Shown one piece after another: positions 21,504-33,290 of a stretch of DNA of 64,000 nt (position 1 is the first letter of the stretch; each line of letters starts with the position of its first letter). Position numbers and translations under genes: made by a program. Where the stretch lies: positions 16,501,758 to 16,565,757 of the forward strand of contig CM073323.1 in NCBI GenBank assembly GCA_037043015.1, written 5' to 3'. The DNA is from Bryum argenteum. Its lineage: Eukaryota; Streptophyta; Bryopsida; Bryales; Bryaceae. The notes under the pieces are model-generated. The model searched no databases and was not told the DNA's origin. It saw nothing but the letters and a program-made list of their open reading frames with translations.

Positions 21504-22563
21504 ACTTTTACTCAAGACATGCTTAAAAGTATAGTATCACTAGCATGGGCTTGCCATTATGCTAAAAACTACATGATGTAGTTTCATTCTCTTCGCACTT
21601 TCCACTCCAAAACTCACGTTCTTTTCATTTCCGGCATCAATGAACCACCGATCTAGGGCGAGAAAACTTGAACAAAGTTCGTTACGCACTTGAAACTCAC
21701 GTGGGCGCAAACATGGTAAATGCAAGAAAGCAGGGTCGAAATCACGTTCCACTCCCCGAGTAACCGAGAGACTAAATCGTTAAAATCACACAACGATACA
21801 GTCAACATTCAGAGCTCTTAATTAATGATGAAGAGAGTGGAGAGGATTCATGAATTCATGAAATTACACAGCGAGTGAAAGTGGGCTAGATTCATCAGCA
21901 TCGGGAGAGTAATTAAGTGACCTGAGTGGGCTTATCTGCGCACTGTAGTCGGGACCCTGACGAGACGCTCACAAGCGGAGCATCATGATTCGCACACAAC
22001 TCGGAACGAAACAGGGCGAAAAGGTGCCCCGTCTTTTGGCAGCCCCAATTCATGGAATGTGTTCGATCACCCCCGGTGCCCACTAAGTTGTAAAATTAGC
22101 CATGAGAGCATTACAGTACAGTACTACTGTACAGTACTAGCTAGCTAGGGGCCGCAGGTTCGCCCGGACGGAGGAGATGGGCTCCGTCTAAGTTTGGGTC
22201 CCTGCAGCAGCCAAACGGTGTGTTAAATCTAGAAAGAGCAGCTTAAAATACGAGGGATCTGTCGCGAGCCCATGCAAGAGTGCCACTTGGTAGGTCGCAG
22301 CCGCTATTGCAGGTTTGCTGCAGATTCTTCGCCTCGGAACCAATGATGAGAAGATATCGCTACCTTGGATATCAAAATTCTAACAAGATTTTAGATTTCA
22401 GCTTTCCGGGAACTACAGTAACCAGGGCATAGTACCTTACAACATCTACATCTTTATTAGACTTCAGCTATCCTTTCTTTTTGGCATTTCATGGTTGTTT
22501 TTTCAGAGAGTATATATTAACATTATTGGTAATGTTGCATTTGTATAAACCATCATTGTCTTA
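21504..22563. other. Intergenic sequence
   Basis: No gene was recognised. A small palindromic stretch near 22113-22140 (CAGTACAGTAC, then its complement) would form a short hairpin only. Confidence 0.4.
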
Positions 22564-22796
22564 AGGTAGGAGTGGCTAAAACCGTCCAGCCCCAAAAACC
22601 GTCTGAATTTCAGCTTTGCATACTTGGAATAGTGGTGTAAAATTTTATTTATTTTTCGATAGTCTACAAAGCTAGTGCAAATCTACCCAAAAAAAAAAAA
22701 AAAAAACCATTTTTTGAGTAATCCTATAATTTTCTATTAATATTTGAACCCTACTGTGCGGTTCTTGGGGCTCGACGGTTTTAGCCACTCCTACCT
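22564..22796. mobile_element. 233-bp MITE with TA duplication (Stowaway-like)
   Basis: The left end AGGTAGGAGTGGCTAAAACC is mirrored at 22757-22796. The inverted repeat extends about 38 bp with few mismatches and includes AGCCCCAA and its complement. A TA dinucleotide flanks both ends (22562-22563 and 22797-22798), which fits Tc1/mariner-derived MITEs. The ends do not match the canonical Stowaway CTCCCTCC word, so the superfamily is tentative. It is non-coding. Confidence 0.65.
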
Positions 22797-22798
22797 TA

Positions 22799-24000
22799 TG
22801 GGTTTCAGAATTCAACCTTAAATGATGCCATGTCAGTGCAACAATGATAGGTTGCACTTTACCATTGGGCAGTTGAGGAATTTTTACCTGCAATTTTTCC
22901 TACATGGTAAGAAAGTAAGGAAATTTTGATCAGCAATCAAAATTCGAAAGTGAACTAAAGTGATTTTTTAAATTTTGTTTTATGTGTATCGTTTAAACAA
23001 ATGAACAACATGTCATTGTTATAACATTATTGCTCTAATATTAAGCTCTAGTTTTAATTGGCTAGGGTTCATTTTGTTTTGTGTGGTCTAGATTTCTTGA
23101 AAGCATAAAAATTTTGAAATTTCATAGTTCACATTCGCATGTCAAATCGATGAACTCATAGTTGTTATGCAAACAAAAAAAATTATGTGCTTCCAATGAC
23201 ATCTCCGATGCCCTAGTCCGAGCAATGATCTCCAAGGTCTTGTTCACATCACCACCATAAATCAAATAAACAATCCTCCTTAATATATAAAGAAGAGAGA
23301 CAAGGAACATGCACATCAAACTATCACCAAAAGTGAGTATGACATTTGGGTATACTTTGGAGTGAAGTAGCATCTACTCCTATGATAAAACACTATACAG
23401 CGATCCTTCCTACTGACCAACGTACCAACCTACAAACTTACCAACCTACCTACCTATCTTCTTCTGTGTTTTTTTTTTTGGATTATGTAAAAAATGTAAA
23501 AAATAAAAAAATCAAGGATATATATAAGTAATACAGATAACATGAGGAAATAGTAGACACGAGACAATTTTCTAAAAGAACCATGTAAAGAGCTTTCCCG
23601 CCGAGACGACGGGGACTTTACTAGCTTGAATATACTAAGTGATCACATGCGACATGTATTTCATTGAAAGACCATTCCTATATGGTTGCCTTATTATTTC
23701 ATTGGTTGGAATTTTCATAAATAAGTAATATATAATAAAATGGATCAATGAGGATGTACATTGAGGCGTTTCTCATAATAACTGTTATCCGGACATACTA
23801 GGGCCAAACTCATCAGAAATGCCAAAATCATCATTTCTCGTACTATATTATGCATTTTCAAAGTTTAGCAACTGAAGTAATTTTATTTTAATTTTATGCT
23901 TTATTTATTTCTTTTCAGGAATTTGATTCATGTTTGCATCTAAATAAGTAAAGCTATGAATGCAATAGATTCATTTTCCCTCAATAAGGTGAAGTACTCA
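22799..24000. other. AT-rich intergenic sequence
   Basis: No gene could be supported. A minus-strand open frame at 23122-23373 lacks any recognisable motif. Confidence 0.35.
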
Positions 24001-25500
24001 AGAGCCGCTTAGAACCGAGGACTGTTGTCGGAACCCAATTTCTCGATTGAGTACTTCATAAGTGTAGTGCGCAATAAGAGTACGTATAGTGTGTAAAATC
24101 CGACCTAAGTGTGTAGTAGGCCGTATACTATAAGGCAGATAAAGTTTGGATATTGTACCAAATTATTATCTAATAGTTTAGAATAAAAAGGACTATTTCT
24201 GGAACCCGTATTTCTCATTTAAAATGCAAGAAAGGACTGTCAGAAGCCGGAGAAGGGTTTTAAGTACGGCGGCGAAAGGACGGAGTTGCCAGAATACAAC
24301 AATGACGGAAATGGCAAATGACGGCTCCGTACCAGGCCAGGGTATGATGACCGAATTCAAATCCGTCCGCAATGAACAAGGAGGTCGGATCCATTCCGGC
24401 CTTCACAGACACACCAGCACAGACTCTGGTTGCTCGTCCTCCTCTAGTGAACGTCCCGAGGACGGATGGAGAACCTTCCAATCTGGCCACCCCGAAAGAC
24501 AAGGGTAAGAGGGAAGCAGAAGCGTCTGTCCTAGCCGACTCTCTGGCCAAGAACACTCATTCTGTGGTTCGGAAACTCTTGACAGAAGACTGGGAGAAGT
24601 CGCCAGCAGCCCAGAAGCTTCACGAGCAGGTCGGAGTCACCATCTCAGACGAAGAGGAGCTGCAGAGCGAGCCGGATATGCATCCATATGAAAGCGACGA
24701 GGAGTACGAGGTAGCAGTAGGGACTTGGAATCCGGATTGAGAATCCTGCCTAGACTTAAAGAGCCATATTACAATCCGGCCTAGATTTAGGAAGCCGAAT
24801 TTGAATCCGGCCTAGGATTGGGAATCCGTAAATAAAATCCGGTCTGGGTTAACAAGCCGGACTAGGACAGTAGGTAGGATCTTTTGGGAAAGCGAGTCGC
24901 TTTTCATAGTGTAGGCCTTGTAGGACGGCCCCCGCTTAGTTGTTAGGTTTCAAAGTCTTTAACTTTCAGTACTTATAGGTGAAGGTTTTGTCACCTAAAC
25001 ATTCGTTACTTGTTAATCAACAACCTCTTATGCGCATATTCAATGTGTTCCTTGTTCTGTCTCCCTTTGAGGCCGAGTGCTTAGAAGTTGCATCTATTGT
25101 CTCTGAGTTGTAAGTTGGGGGTTAGGAATCCGGATTCCTTGCTAAATCGGATCTGTGAAGTTGGGGTCGTATTAGGCATATTGGCGAGTGTCTTGTGTCT
25201 TGAGTCGGTCTAGAGTTCTGAGAGAGGGAAACAACTATAGCAAACACTTTACCGCCTGGGAGGTCCAAGAGTATTGTAGGCGAGGTCGGATTGCTATCCG
25301 ACCTCCAACTGTTACAAAGTTGGGTTCTTCTGTAGTCTCAGAGGACAGGTTGGGAGCAATACGTGACCGGAATACGTGTAACCGTCCTCTAGCCGGGTTC
25401 GGATTTCTTGGGGTTTGTCGTTGTAATAAGTGTAATAGGGCAATCAGGACGTCGTGCGTGACTTGCTAATCCGTCCTGAGCGGATTAGTTGTGAGGAAGT
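24000..25500 (+). other. Unidentified block, possibly an LTR-retroelement fossil
   Basis: The composition differs from both flanks: it is GC-richer, with the word ATCCGG recurring. An open frame ends at 24740 with a strongly acidic tail (SDEEELQSEPDMHPYESDEE). This is followed at about 24741-24870 by three to four imperfect copies of a roughly 30-bp unit containing AATCCGGCCTAG. The stretch from about 24880 to 25480 reads like a non-coding terminal or leader region. I cannot find matching long terminal repeats by eye, so the retroelement reading is a guess. It looks degraded. Confidence 0.25.
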
Positions 25501-26560
25501 AATGAATGCCTAGTGTGTGTGTGTGTGTGTGAGTAGAGGTAGACGTGGAGGTTTCCCCCACTTAAAAGGAAAGAGACTTTGTGCATCCCCTCTTGCAAAG
25601 GGATACTCTTGTCAATCAAGGCTAAAATATAGATTCGAGGATAGAACGGATTTGGAGTTTGTTGTCATAGCACTACATTGTCATGGTTACTTCAGAGAAT
25701 CCCTGGAACGATACACGAGTCACCTATACACGGTTATTACACTTATAAACGTGTAAGGGAAGACAACGTTGATACATGGCATCCGATAACTGTTCAATAG
25801 GGGAGAAGAAGAAGAACGTTGCCGACCTTATTCGAGGCCAAAATGAATAGAGTGTGCGTTCGGCCTATCCTTGGATGCATACTTAAAGGTCATAACATCA
25901 ACAGTGGATTATCACCTCCACTCAGAGTGAACACTATGCTGGTTCTACCTGGCCAATAGTACCTTAGAGATACGCAATGTGGTATGCCCCCAAAAGACTT
26001 GAGGTACCCATGCAACGAGGTCCATATTCAGTAGGGCGTATTAGCCAAGAGGAAAATTCTAGCTTTTAATCATCGAATCGAATGTACCTAAGAGCTTGAT
26101 TTTGGATAGGAGGTTTCGGAAACACCAACAACATTTCCTTTAAATGATCATAGTTAACTCAAGAAGAGTCCAAAATATATGATTCCATTATCATTGATCC
26201 CCTAAATTTTGCCCATTTTTCGAAAATAAACTCCTTGTGTTGCTCTCCAATGTGCTTGTTACAATGAAATTTGAATACTTTGCCTCAGCTAACCCTCAAT
26301 GTTCCAAGACCTCAAAATTGTTGAAAAGCCTTAAAACTGCCTCCTTTTGTGATAAGGTGGAGATTTTGAGATTTTTGAGTTATTTGCAACTATGTAACCG
26401 TAGGATCTAGTACCTAACTTGTATATGTATATATACCCCAAATCTTAACTTCAAATTTAATACAATTAGTGAGATCGTAATGTTTAGAGTTGAAAAATTA
26501 AAAAATTAAAATTAGAGATACGATGGAGGATATCAAACCGAAAAATCAGCGAGATTTTAC
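25501..26560. other. Intergenic sequence
   Basis: No gene was recognised. A short GT microsatellite lies near 25515-25532. Near 26390-26430 a phrase ('gtaggatctagtacctaacttgtat') recurs in similar form at 27845 and 34745, marking it as part of a dispersed repeat. Confidence 0.4.
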
Positions 26561-26569
26561 TCTGATTAG

Positions 26570-26824
26570 CCAACGTGGCTGCCAGCTGGACCGATTGCAG
26601 GATTTGTCTTTGAACTGCACTGAGCAGTTGAGGAAGTAGGGATGAGGCGAGACCGGGCGTATGGGCATTCTGTGATTTACAGAGCGTGTCCTTGCTTTGG
26701 CTCAGTCTGTCTTTTAGAAAGTCATAGGTTTAGAGGCTACTAACTCTTTTTTGTTTTTCTCCCACGCCACTTGTGGCTGGGGTTGTATTCTTTTCTCATG
26801 CACTGAAAGTACTGTCATTTGTGT

Positions 26825-26861
<37 letters not shown>
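26570..26861 (+). mobile_element. 3' end of a poly(A) retroposon
   Basis: A stretch of distinct composition ends in a run of about 37 uninterrupted As (26826-26861). The text just before it ('ttctcatgcactgaaagtactgtcattt') resembles the 3' untranslated ends of plant LINEs. No coding part and no target duplication could be found by eye, so the left limit is approximate. A long uninterrupted A-tail suggests a young insertion. Confidence 0.5.
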
Positions 26862-26862
<1 letters not shown>

Positions 26863-27723
26863 ACACGAAATATCAAAAAGTTCAAAGTAGCAACAGATCG
26901 AGAATTATCACGTAAAGATACCTCAAATCTAGCCCACTACTAGATTCACTAAAATCCTTAATCCCAAAAGAGACGACCTGTTCTTCCTGTTCGCCCTAAT
27001 TTAATGGGGGGAATTCTTTTATCAATGTTTTTTTTTTAACCAATAATTTGATGGGTTGTCTGGGGGAGGCAAAAAGCTCAATAATAGAATCAGGCCTTTT
27101 TCATGAGATGACGGAACAAGAGTGTGGCTAATTTGTTGAGCCAAGGGAGGGAATTAGGGTACAAAAGCGAATGCCCTAAATTAGCCCTTCCACCGCCCCT
27201 TGGATGGATTTACTTACTTTGTAATTATGGGAATTTTAGGGGGGGTAGCTGCCCTCTGTAGCTGCCCCTTGTTGAATATTTTGTGCACAACCCCTCTCTT
27301 GCTAATCATCACTGTCTAGCTTAGCTTAGATTTTTTTGCTTGTTTATTAATATTATTATTATTATTACCATTGCTAGGAATCTGACAAATTGAAGGAATC
27401 TGGCTTTTTGCTTTAAGGAATCACTCAGTAGAACATGCATTCTCTGACACTAGAAGATGAGTGTTTCTCCCTAAATACCCCTTTGCATAATTTGCATTCT
27501 TTTGTTTGCCTATTCTTGAACTTGGTAAGAATGTTCGTTGGCACGCGGTTTAGTTTTGGATTATGTTTTGGAAGTTTTTTTCAAAAAAAATTAGTTTTTT
27601 AATCAATTGAGGGAAATACATACATGACGAAAGTAGAGAGGTGCTTGGCGAAAGGATTGTTATATGATTTTTGTAAGAAAAGTCTCACTGCAACCTAAGC
27701 TAGAAGTGACACTCAATCACCTA
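26862..27723. other. AT-rich intergenic sequence
   Basis: Nothing recognisable is seen beyond a short ATT microsatellite near 27350-27367. Confidence 0.4.
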
Positions 27724-28669
27724 TTAACCCCTAAAAATCCAAGCGTTTCCTCGACCTCAAGAACCAAAAACTGTCATTTTTCACCTTCGTTGGGAAATGG
27801 GGAAATGGAGAAACTTTTTTTTTCTGGTTTTAGACTTTGAACCGTAAGATCTTGTACCTAACTTGTATACAAAGGATTGGTCAAAATTTCAACCATTGGA
27901 TGTTTGTCATTTGTGAGATCGTAACAATCAAAGTTTGTCCAACACTTTTTTTTGCCGTTGCGTGAGAGGCATTGTTTAAATGGTGCCAAGGGCAACTTGA
28001 TGATTGTTACTCCAATCATTTTTCCCTCATTTTTTTTCATGTAGATAATCAAGTTAGGTACGCTCATGCAAAATTTTAGAGACCAATTTCACTTTTTGAC
28101 CTTAATGTAAATTATTTTCTGAAAGAAGGCCTAAAAACAACAATATAGTAAAACAAGCACCACATATGATATATTTAGTTTGAGAAAATTTGGACGGTGA
28201 GTAGGTGCATTTATGAGAATGTGAATTTCGAAAAAAAAAAAAAAAAAAAAAAAATCTTGGAAAAAATCCAAAATCTTAAATTTTGGCAATTTTTGAAAGA
28301 AAAAATTGTAAAATTACTAGAAATTGTGAAGATTGTTTTTGAAAGTTTTGGAGGCTGTCCGTGTAAAATTGGTAAACTTTTTGACTTCGGACACTTTGGA
28401 ATTTGAATGGTAATTTGGTAATGAACATATTTCCAAAAAAAAAGAAAATAAATAAATAAATTTAAACTGCCCGTTTTGGACTTGAAACCTAAAATTTCTA
28501 GATGAAGGTTATAAAGTTAAAATTTGGATTTGCAAATTTTACCATACACATTACACTATGGGGAGCACCCAGTAAAAAGATTAAGCAATAATATCAATTT
28601 ATCTTCTTAAAATGACCTGCCCGAAATCTCGGAAAGCCAAATCGGTTTTGCTAGATTTTTAGGGGTTAA
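27724..28669. mobile_element. TTAA-flanked DNA transposon copy, 946 bp
   Basis: A perfect 16-bp terminal inverted repeat (TTAACCCCTAAAAATC and its complement) bounds the element. The right 350 bp are a diverged relative of the fold-back arm at 11645-12011 (phrases 'ttggaggctg', 'aaactttttgacttc' and 'ctagatgaagg' in order). The left part matches the small element at 2693. It is therefore a composite of pieces seen in other members. It is non-coding, with an A-rich run near 28230. Confidence 0.7.
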
Positions 28670-31381
28670 GAGTAACTAGTATGTCCTCATGATGTTGCTA
28701 CGCTCACTTAAATGATTTTATCATGTGCCTTGTGTTTTATATGTTGAATTTAAAATTAGGTCATTTTTGTAATTTTTTGGTGATCTGGTGAGGGCCAAAA
28801 TTACTGGAAATTTCAATATCTTGAGATCTTTTGACCCGTTTTGCGATCCCATCGTCTTTCTACAACTCTACAAGAGAAACCTTGCTTTTAATCACACTTC
28901 ATGCGGCACAATACGACTGGCGGTGTCCGAGATCATAATGTCACGTCTAAAACAAAACAAAAATATATAGGCCCTTAGATCTTTTGTCTTTTATATGGTG
29001 TGGTAATTTTCATCACAAGACGCATTTAAGGGTTAGACAAGATGACAAGAAGTCAAGAACAAACCTCAACCAAAAACACCCAAATCAAATTATCAAAAGT
29101 TTATTACCATATAGAAAACCAAGAGGCCTCTGACAATAGAATCTTAAGAGATGAGGCAACCACTTTTGTATCGAGGGCGACCTTTGGGGTTTAAAAAGTA
29201 ACAAGGGTCCTCTAAAAGCGCCTTATAAAGGCCTTCTCCAATATAATAACAAGTGGAAATACCTAGGTTTTTTGAATTTGAGGTGAATAGTCATCGTAAA
29301 GATATAAGGAATATACTAAGAAGTGCTAAAGGCTTATTATAAGATGGAAAGGTTAATAATTTGAGCTTTTGGTGTAAAATGACTCTTTAAGCATTATTGC
29401 GAAATTTGGATAGTCACAAAACCTCTCATTTTACAGACAATATTGGCAACGCCTACTACTTTATTTTTATTTTTAATTATATTTTATGCGAAGAAAGATA
29501 AATTCCATTGTACCATTTAAATTTTATTCACCAAGGCCAATGGTAAAACATTAAAAGTTGAAAAACCTTGTAGGCTCTAATATGTCTCTTTCTCTGTACC
29601 ACCATAGCAAGTTCGGTCTCCAACGAACGATTTTTTTAAAATTTATTATTATTATTTTATTTTATTTTTTGAAAAATTATGGTTTTCTAAAATAGATTTT
29701 TTTGAAATTCGTTCTTTTCTTTTTTTGGATAAAATTTCTTAACCTTTGAATACCTTTTTGTCACAATAAAGCGGTCTTTGGAAATAATATAATTTCCCAA
29801 CTTTTCGTTCCTCTTGACTTGTAATTCCTAAATTTTTTCATTTTTAAAAAATAGAATTATTTATGACCGAACCTGCTATGGTGATACGGTATATGAACCA
29901 AAATGCTTAAAGATTATTATTTTTTCTATATATATATATATATATATATATCATTATTTTTTAAGATTTTTTCTTGTTTTTTCTTTTTTTTTTCTTTTTT
30001 AGGGGGGGTGGTTTTAGAAGTTAAAGAAATAATAGTTAAAGGATCAAAACAATGTATTCATTTGCCGTATTTTTCCAAGGTTGTCGTTACACTTTTTTTT
30101 GCATTGACGAGTTTTAGCCTTGCCATCTTTTATTAGGGATTTCAAAAAAATTGCCACTTGCTATGAACCTTCGAATTTCCAAGAAAATGCACCTCGTCTT
30201 TTGGTGTCCAAGGGTAGGGCTTATTACAGCTTCCAAGAGCCATTTCAACAACACCTTTATATGCATAATGGAAGAAAAAAAATTCTTAGATGATTCTCAA
30301 AGCCCTTGGAAATTTCGAGAAGCTCTTCAAATGACTTGGTATATGTCGAGTGAGGCCGAACAGAGAGAGTGCATCTTTTGGAGCTCTTACTCATAGCCCG
30401 TACACATCCGCTAGGCAAGGAACGGCTAACCTAAAATAGTAGCCATACCTCTATCATCCTACAACTCTCCCATGGGCTCAAGCAGATCTTCTAGCGCCTT
30501 TCTGCCTCAATAGCCTCCTTAGTTGGTCTCTTCTGTAAGCTCTTCTAGTTACCGCAACTTATTTTAGTGTGTCTGAATGCCGCTCTACTTGGCGACCTAC
30601 AGAGAGGCTAAAAGCAAGCATTAAAAGGCGGATTAGCGCATCGACCTTCACATGTGAGTTTTTTACTTTGTGAGTCGATCTCCTTATTTATGCCTTTTAG
30701 TGTCTTATTTTTCTGTGTTCCTAATTCTATGGATGTAGATAGTGCTGGCCATTTCTTATTTCTCTTTGTTTGCATGATATTTTAATTAGTTTGACTTGAA
30801 TATACATAAACAATTATTTCTTGTGGCGCATGCTAAGAGACAGACACAAGCTATGCCTAATTAAACGCTTTTGAGTAATTGTTGCTCCTTAGATAAATGA
30901 GGCCTTTGCAATTATTCTCATGAAACCCTTATCTATCTTAATCACTTCATCTGCCTTTTACATTTGTTGTTTAGAATGTTTAGAATGTTAGTTATAATTT
31001 TTTTGGATGCGCATAAGCATATGCTACTTTGATTTGTATAAAGTGCCCCTTGATCTTTCTCTTTTAATTCCTTACACTACTTGATTATAGGGTATGTGTT
31101 ATTTGCAAAATTGGGGTTTACCAAAGTTTGTATGCAATATGATGGTGTTTGGAGCCCTTATGTTTATCAAGTATTCTTTAAGCTTAGTTTGCATCTTAGG
31201 CGTAATGTGTGCAGAGAATGCACCTTCAAGGTATATTTCTAGGAGATTGAACTAAAGTTCCGAGAATTCAACACAGACCTCGTACAATTTCTTCCTAGGT
31301 AAGAGTAGATTCCATTAGGGTATCACTTCAGATTGTCATAATTAGAGCCTACAAAGATTTTAGTGCCTTATGCTAAATTGC
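28670..31381. other. AT-rich intergenic sequence
   Basis: No gene could be supported. A solitary degraded element end (TTTAAGGGTTAG) lies near 29026. A TA microsatellite lies at about 29928-29951. The open frames at 29903-30396 are low complexity or lack motifs. Confidence 0.4.
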
Positions 31382-31795
31382 ACCTTCTACCTTCTGACTA
31401 CCTTCTACCTTCTACCTTTTACCTTCTACCTTCTACCTTCTACCTTCTACCTTCTACCTTCTACCTTCTACCTTCTACCTTCTACCTTCTACCTTCTGAC
31501 TACCTTCTACCTTCTACCTTCTACCTTCTACCTTCTACCTTCTACCTTCTACCTTCTACCTTCTACCTTCTACCTTCTACCTTCTACCTTCTACCTTCTA
31601 CCTTCTACCTTCTACCTTCTACCTTCTACCTTCTACCTTCTTACTACCTTCTACCTTCTACCTTCTACCTTCTACCTTCTACCTTCTACCTTCTACCTTC
31701 TACCTTTTACCTTCTACCTTCTACCTTCTACCTTCTACCTTCTACCTTCTACCTTCTACCTTTTACCTTCTACCTTCTACCTTCTACCTTATGCT
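31382..31795. repeat. Heptamer satellite (TACCTTC)n
   Basis: There are about 58 head-to-tail copies of a 7-bp unit, with a few TTTTACC and CTGACTACC/CTTACTACC interruptions. The unit length equals the plant telomere heptamer but the sequence differs. Seven is not a multiple of three and the unit has no stop in the forward frames. Long artificial open frames arise as a result (LLPSTFY repeats), and they should not be taken as genes. Similar words flank both sides ('ccttatgctaaattgcac' and 'ccttatgctagattgcac'), which suggests growth between a duplicated unit. Confidence 0.95.
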
Positions 31796-32491
31796 AGATT
31801 GCACATTCTACCTTCCACCATTTTTTATTCTCTCGTATAAAATTGGTATCTTGCTTCATAATCGTCTATAATTGATCAAATGGCTTAGCTAATTTTTTTT
31901 CTAACTATAGTTGAATTAAGGTTTGTGAATTTTGTAGGAAATAATCAATCAATCTGGAGAGTTAACCAGTCAAACATCTCAAACCAGCATTCAAGCCATT
32001 TTATGTACAATTTAAAATATAATTGTATAAGTATAATTTCAAAATATAGATTTCAAAAGACAATGAGTGTTTAAATTTAGATTTTAAATATGATTGATTT
32101 TGCATGAATCTAGGGTGCAGCTAGGATACCTGCTTTTATAGCTTTTTGTTCTTGAAATGAGATTTTTGTTTTTAAAATTTTAAGTTTCAAAGTTGGAAGT
32201 GTTTCTATCAAAATCATAAGTGTTTCATGAAGAAAAAAGAAAAATTAGGCTACAAAGTACCTTATGATGTACAATGATGGTTAACTTATGAGAAAACAAA
32301 GCCTTGTTACACTCTGACTAGAGTAAAATCCACATGGGAACATCATGGTCATTGATAGAGGGGTCTTAGCTTATTTTATTTTAGATTTTAGCTCTTAGTG
32401 AAGGCATGATTTGTACTCATAAGCTTTATAATTGCAAACAAAATTGCTCATCGTACTATTGTTTATACATCAATATAACATGTGAGTTTTT
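31796..32491. other. Upstream region of the B3-like gene
   Basis: AT-rich and without recognisable coding sequence. Further 5' exons of the B3-like gene could lie here, but none could be identified. Confidence 0.35.
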
Positions 32492-33290
32492 ATGGATGTA
32501 GGCTACCAAAATACACTTTTGAACCGTGTAACGTGTTCTATCATGCCCCAAGGGAAGAGCCCTACGATTTGCGGAAGGCCAATGTGCTTGTGCTCGCAAA
32601 TCATGGACAATTTGGAAAAATCACAAATTCGATATTTCATTGCCGACAAAAATTTTACACAAACCAAGGGTCCGGTAAGTTCATATTATGCACATTGTTT
32701 TATATTGGAATAATGATACATGTTTACATTGCTCCGTACATACTAATTCTTTTTGCTTGTTATATACAATTGTGTAGAACATTCCTCTTGATTTTGTGCG
32801 CAAACACCAAGATGAATTAGTTCCCACAATGACACTTGAAGCTGCTGGGAAGACTTTTCAAGTTCAAGTCAAACGTAAACATCCAAATGTCCTCTACATA
32901 GGGACGGGTTGGGAGGAGGTCTTCTTAGGTGCGTCAATCAAGGAAGAAGATTTGTTGTTTCTTTATATACCGAATCACTCCCGATTGAATGTTATGATGG
33001 TTCGTAGTCATTGCCGAAGGCAAAAGAAGGTGAAAGGAGGAAACAAAAAAGAGAAGGATGAAGGAAACGATGAAGAGAAGGCCGAAGCTTTACAACCTAC
33101 CAACAAGAACCTCGATTACGCAACTCTTCTCAGAAAGGTCCACATCCACGACTCACCAAAAGAATTGCAATCGTATATAGCATCCCTTATAAATACCCCT
33201 GAACTCAAAAAGGAAAAAGATGAGTATTTTGCTAATTTATGGAGCTTAATCCAAGAGATGGACAATTGTCAAGCTATGGAGCTCGATTAA
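32492..33290 (+). CDS. Small B3-domain (REM-like) protein
   Basis: A plant-type DNA-binding protein is predicted from two exons, 32492-32674 and 32778-33290, with a 103-bp GT-AG intron in phase 0 (donor GTAAGT, acceptor TGTGTAG). It is 231 residues if the ATG at 32492 is the start. Across the junction the sequence reads RYFIADKNFTQTKGP then NIPLDFVRKHQDELVPTMTL. It continues GKTFQVQVKRK, GWEEVFLGASIKEEDLLFLYIPNHSRLNVMM. This matches the B3 pattern of a strand, IPxxFVxxH, xxLE..G..WxV, GWxxF, L..GDxLxF. It is followed by a basic patch, an acidic-basic linker (KKEKDEGNDEEK) and a helical tail. The first 40 residues look unlike B3 and the true start may differ. Transcription of the gene is unproven. 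It could be a decayed or transposed copy, but exon 2 is fully open. Confidence 0.6.

Noticed and set aside
22113-22145. Small perfect hairpin CAGTACAGTAC as a microRNA precursor
   Set aside because: It is too short and too simple in sequence, and there is no extended stem around it.
31363-31840. Long forward open frames of 144 and 156 codons with LLPSTFY repeats
   Set aside because: They are products of a stop-free 7-bp satellite read in different phases, not genes.
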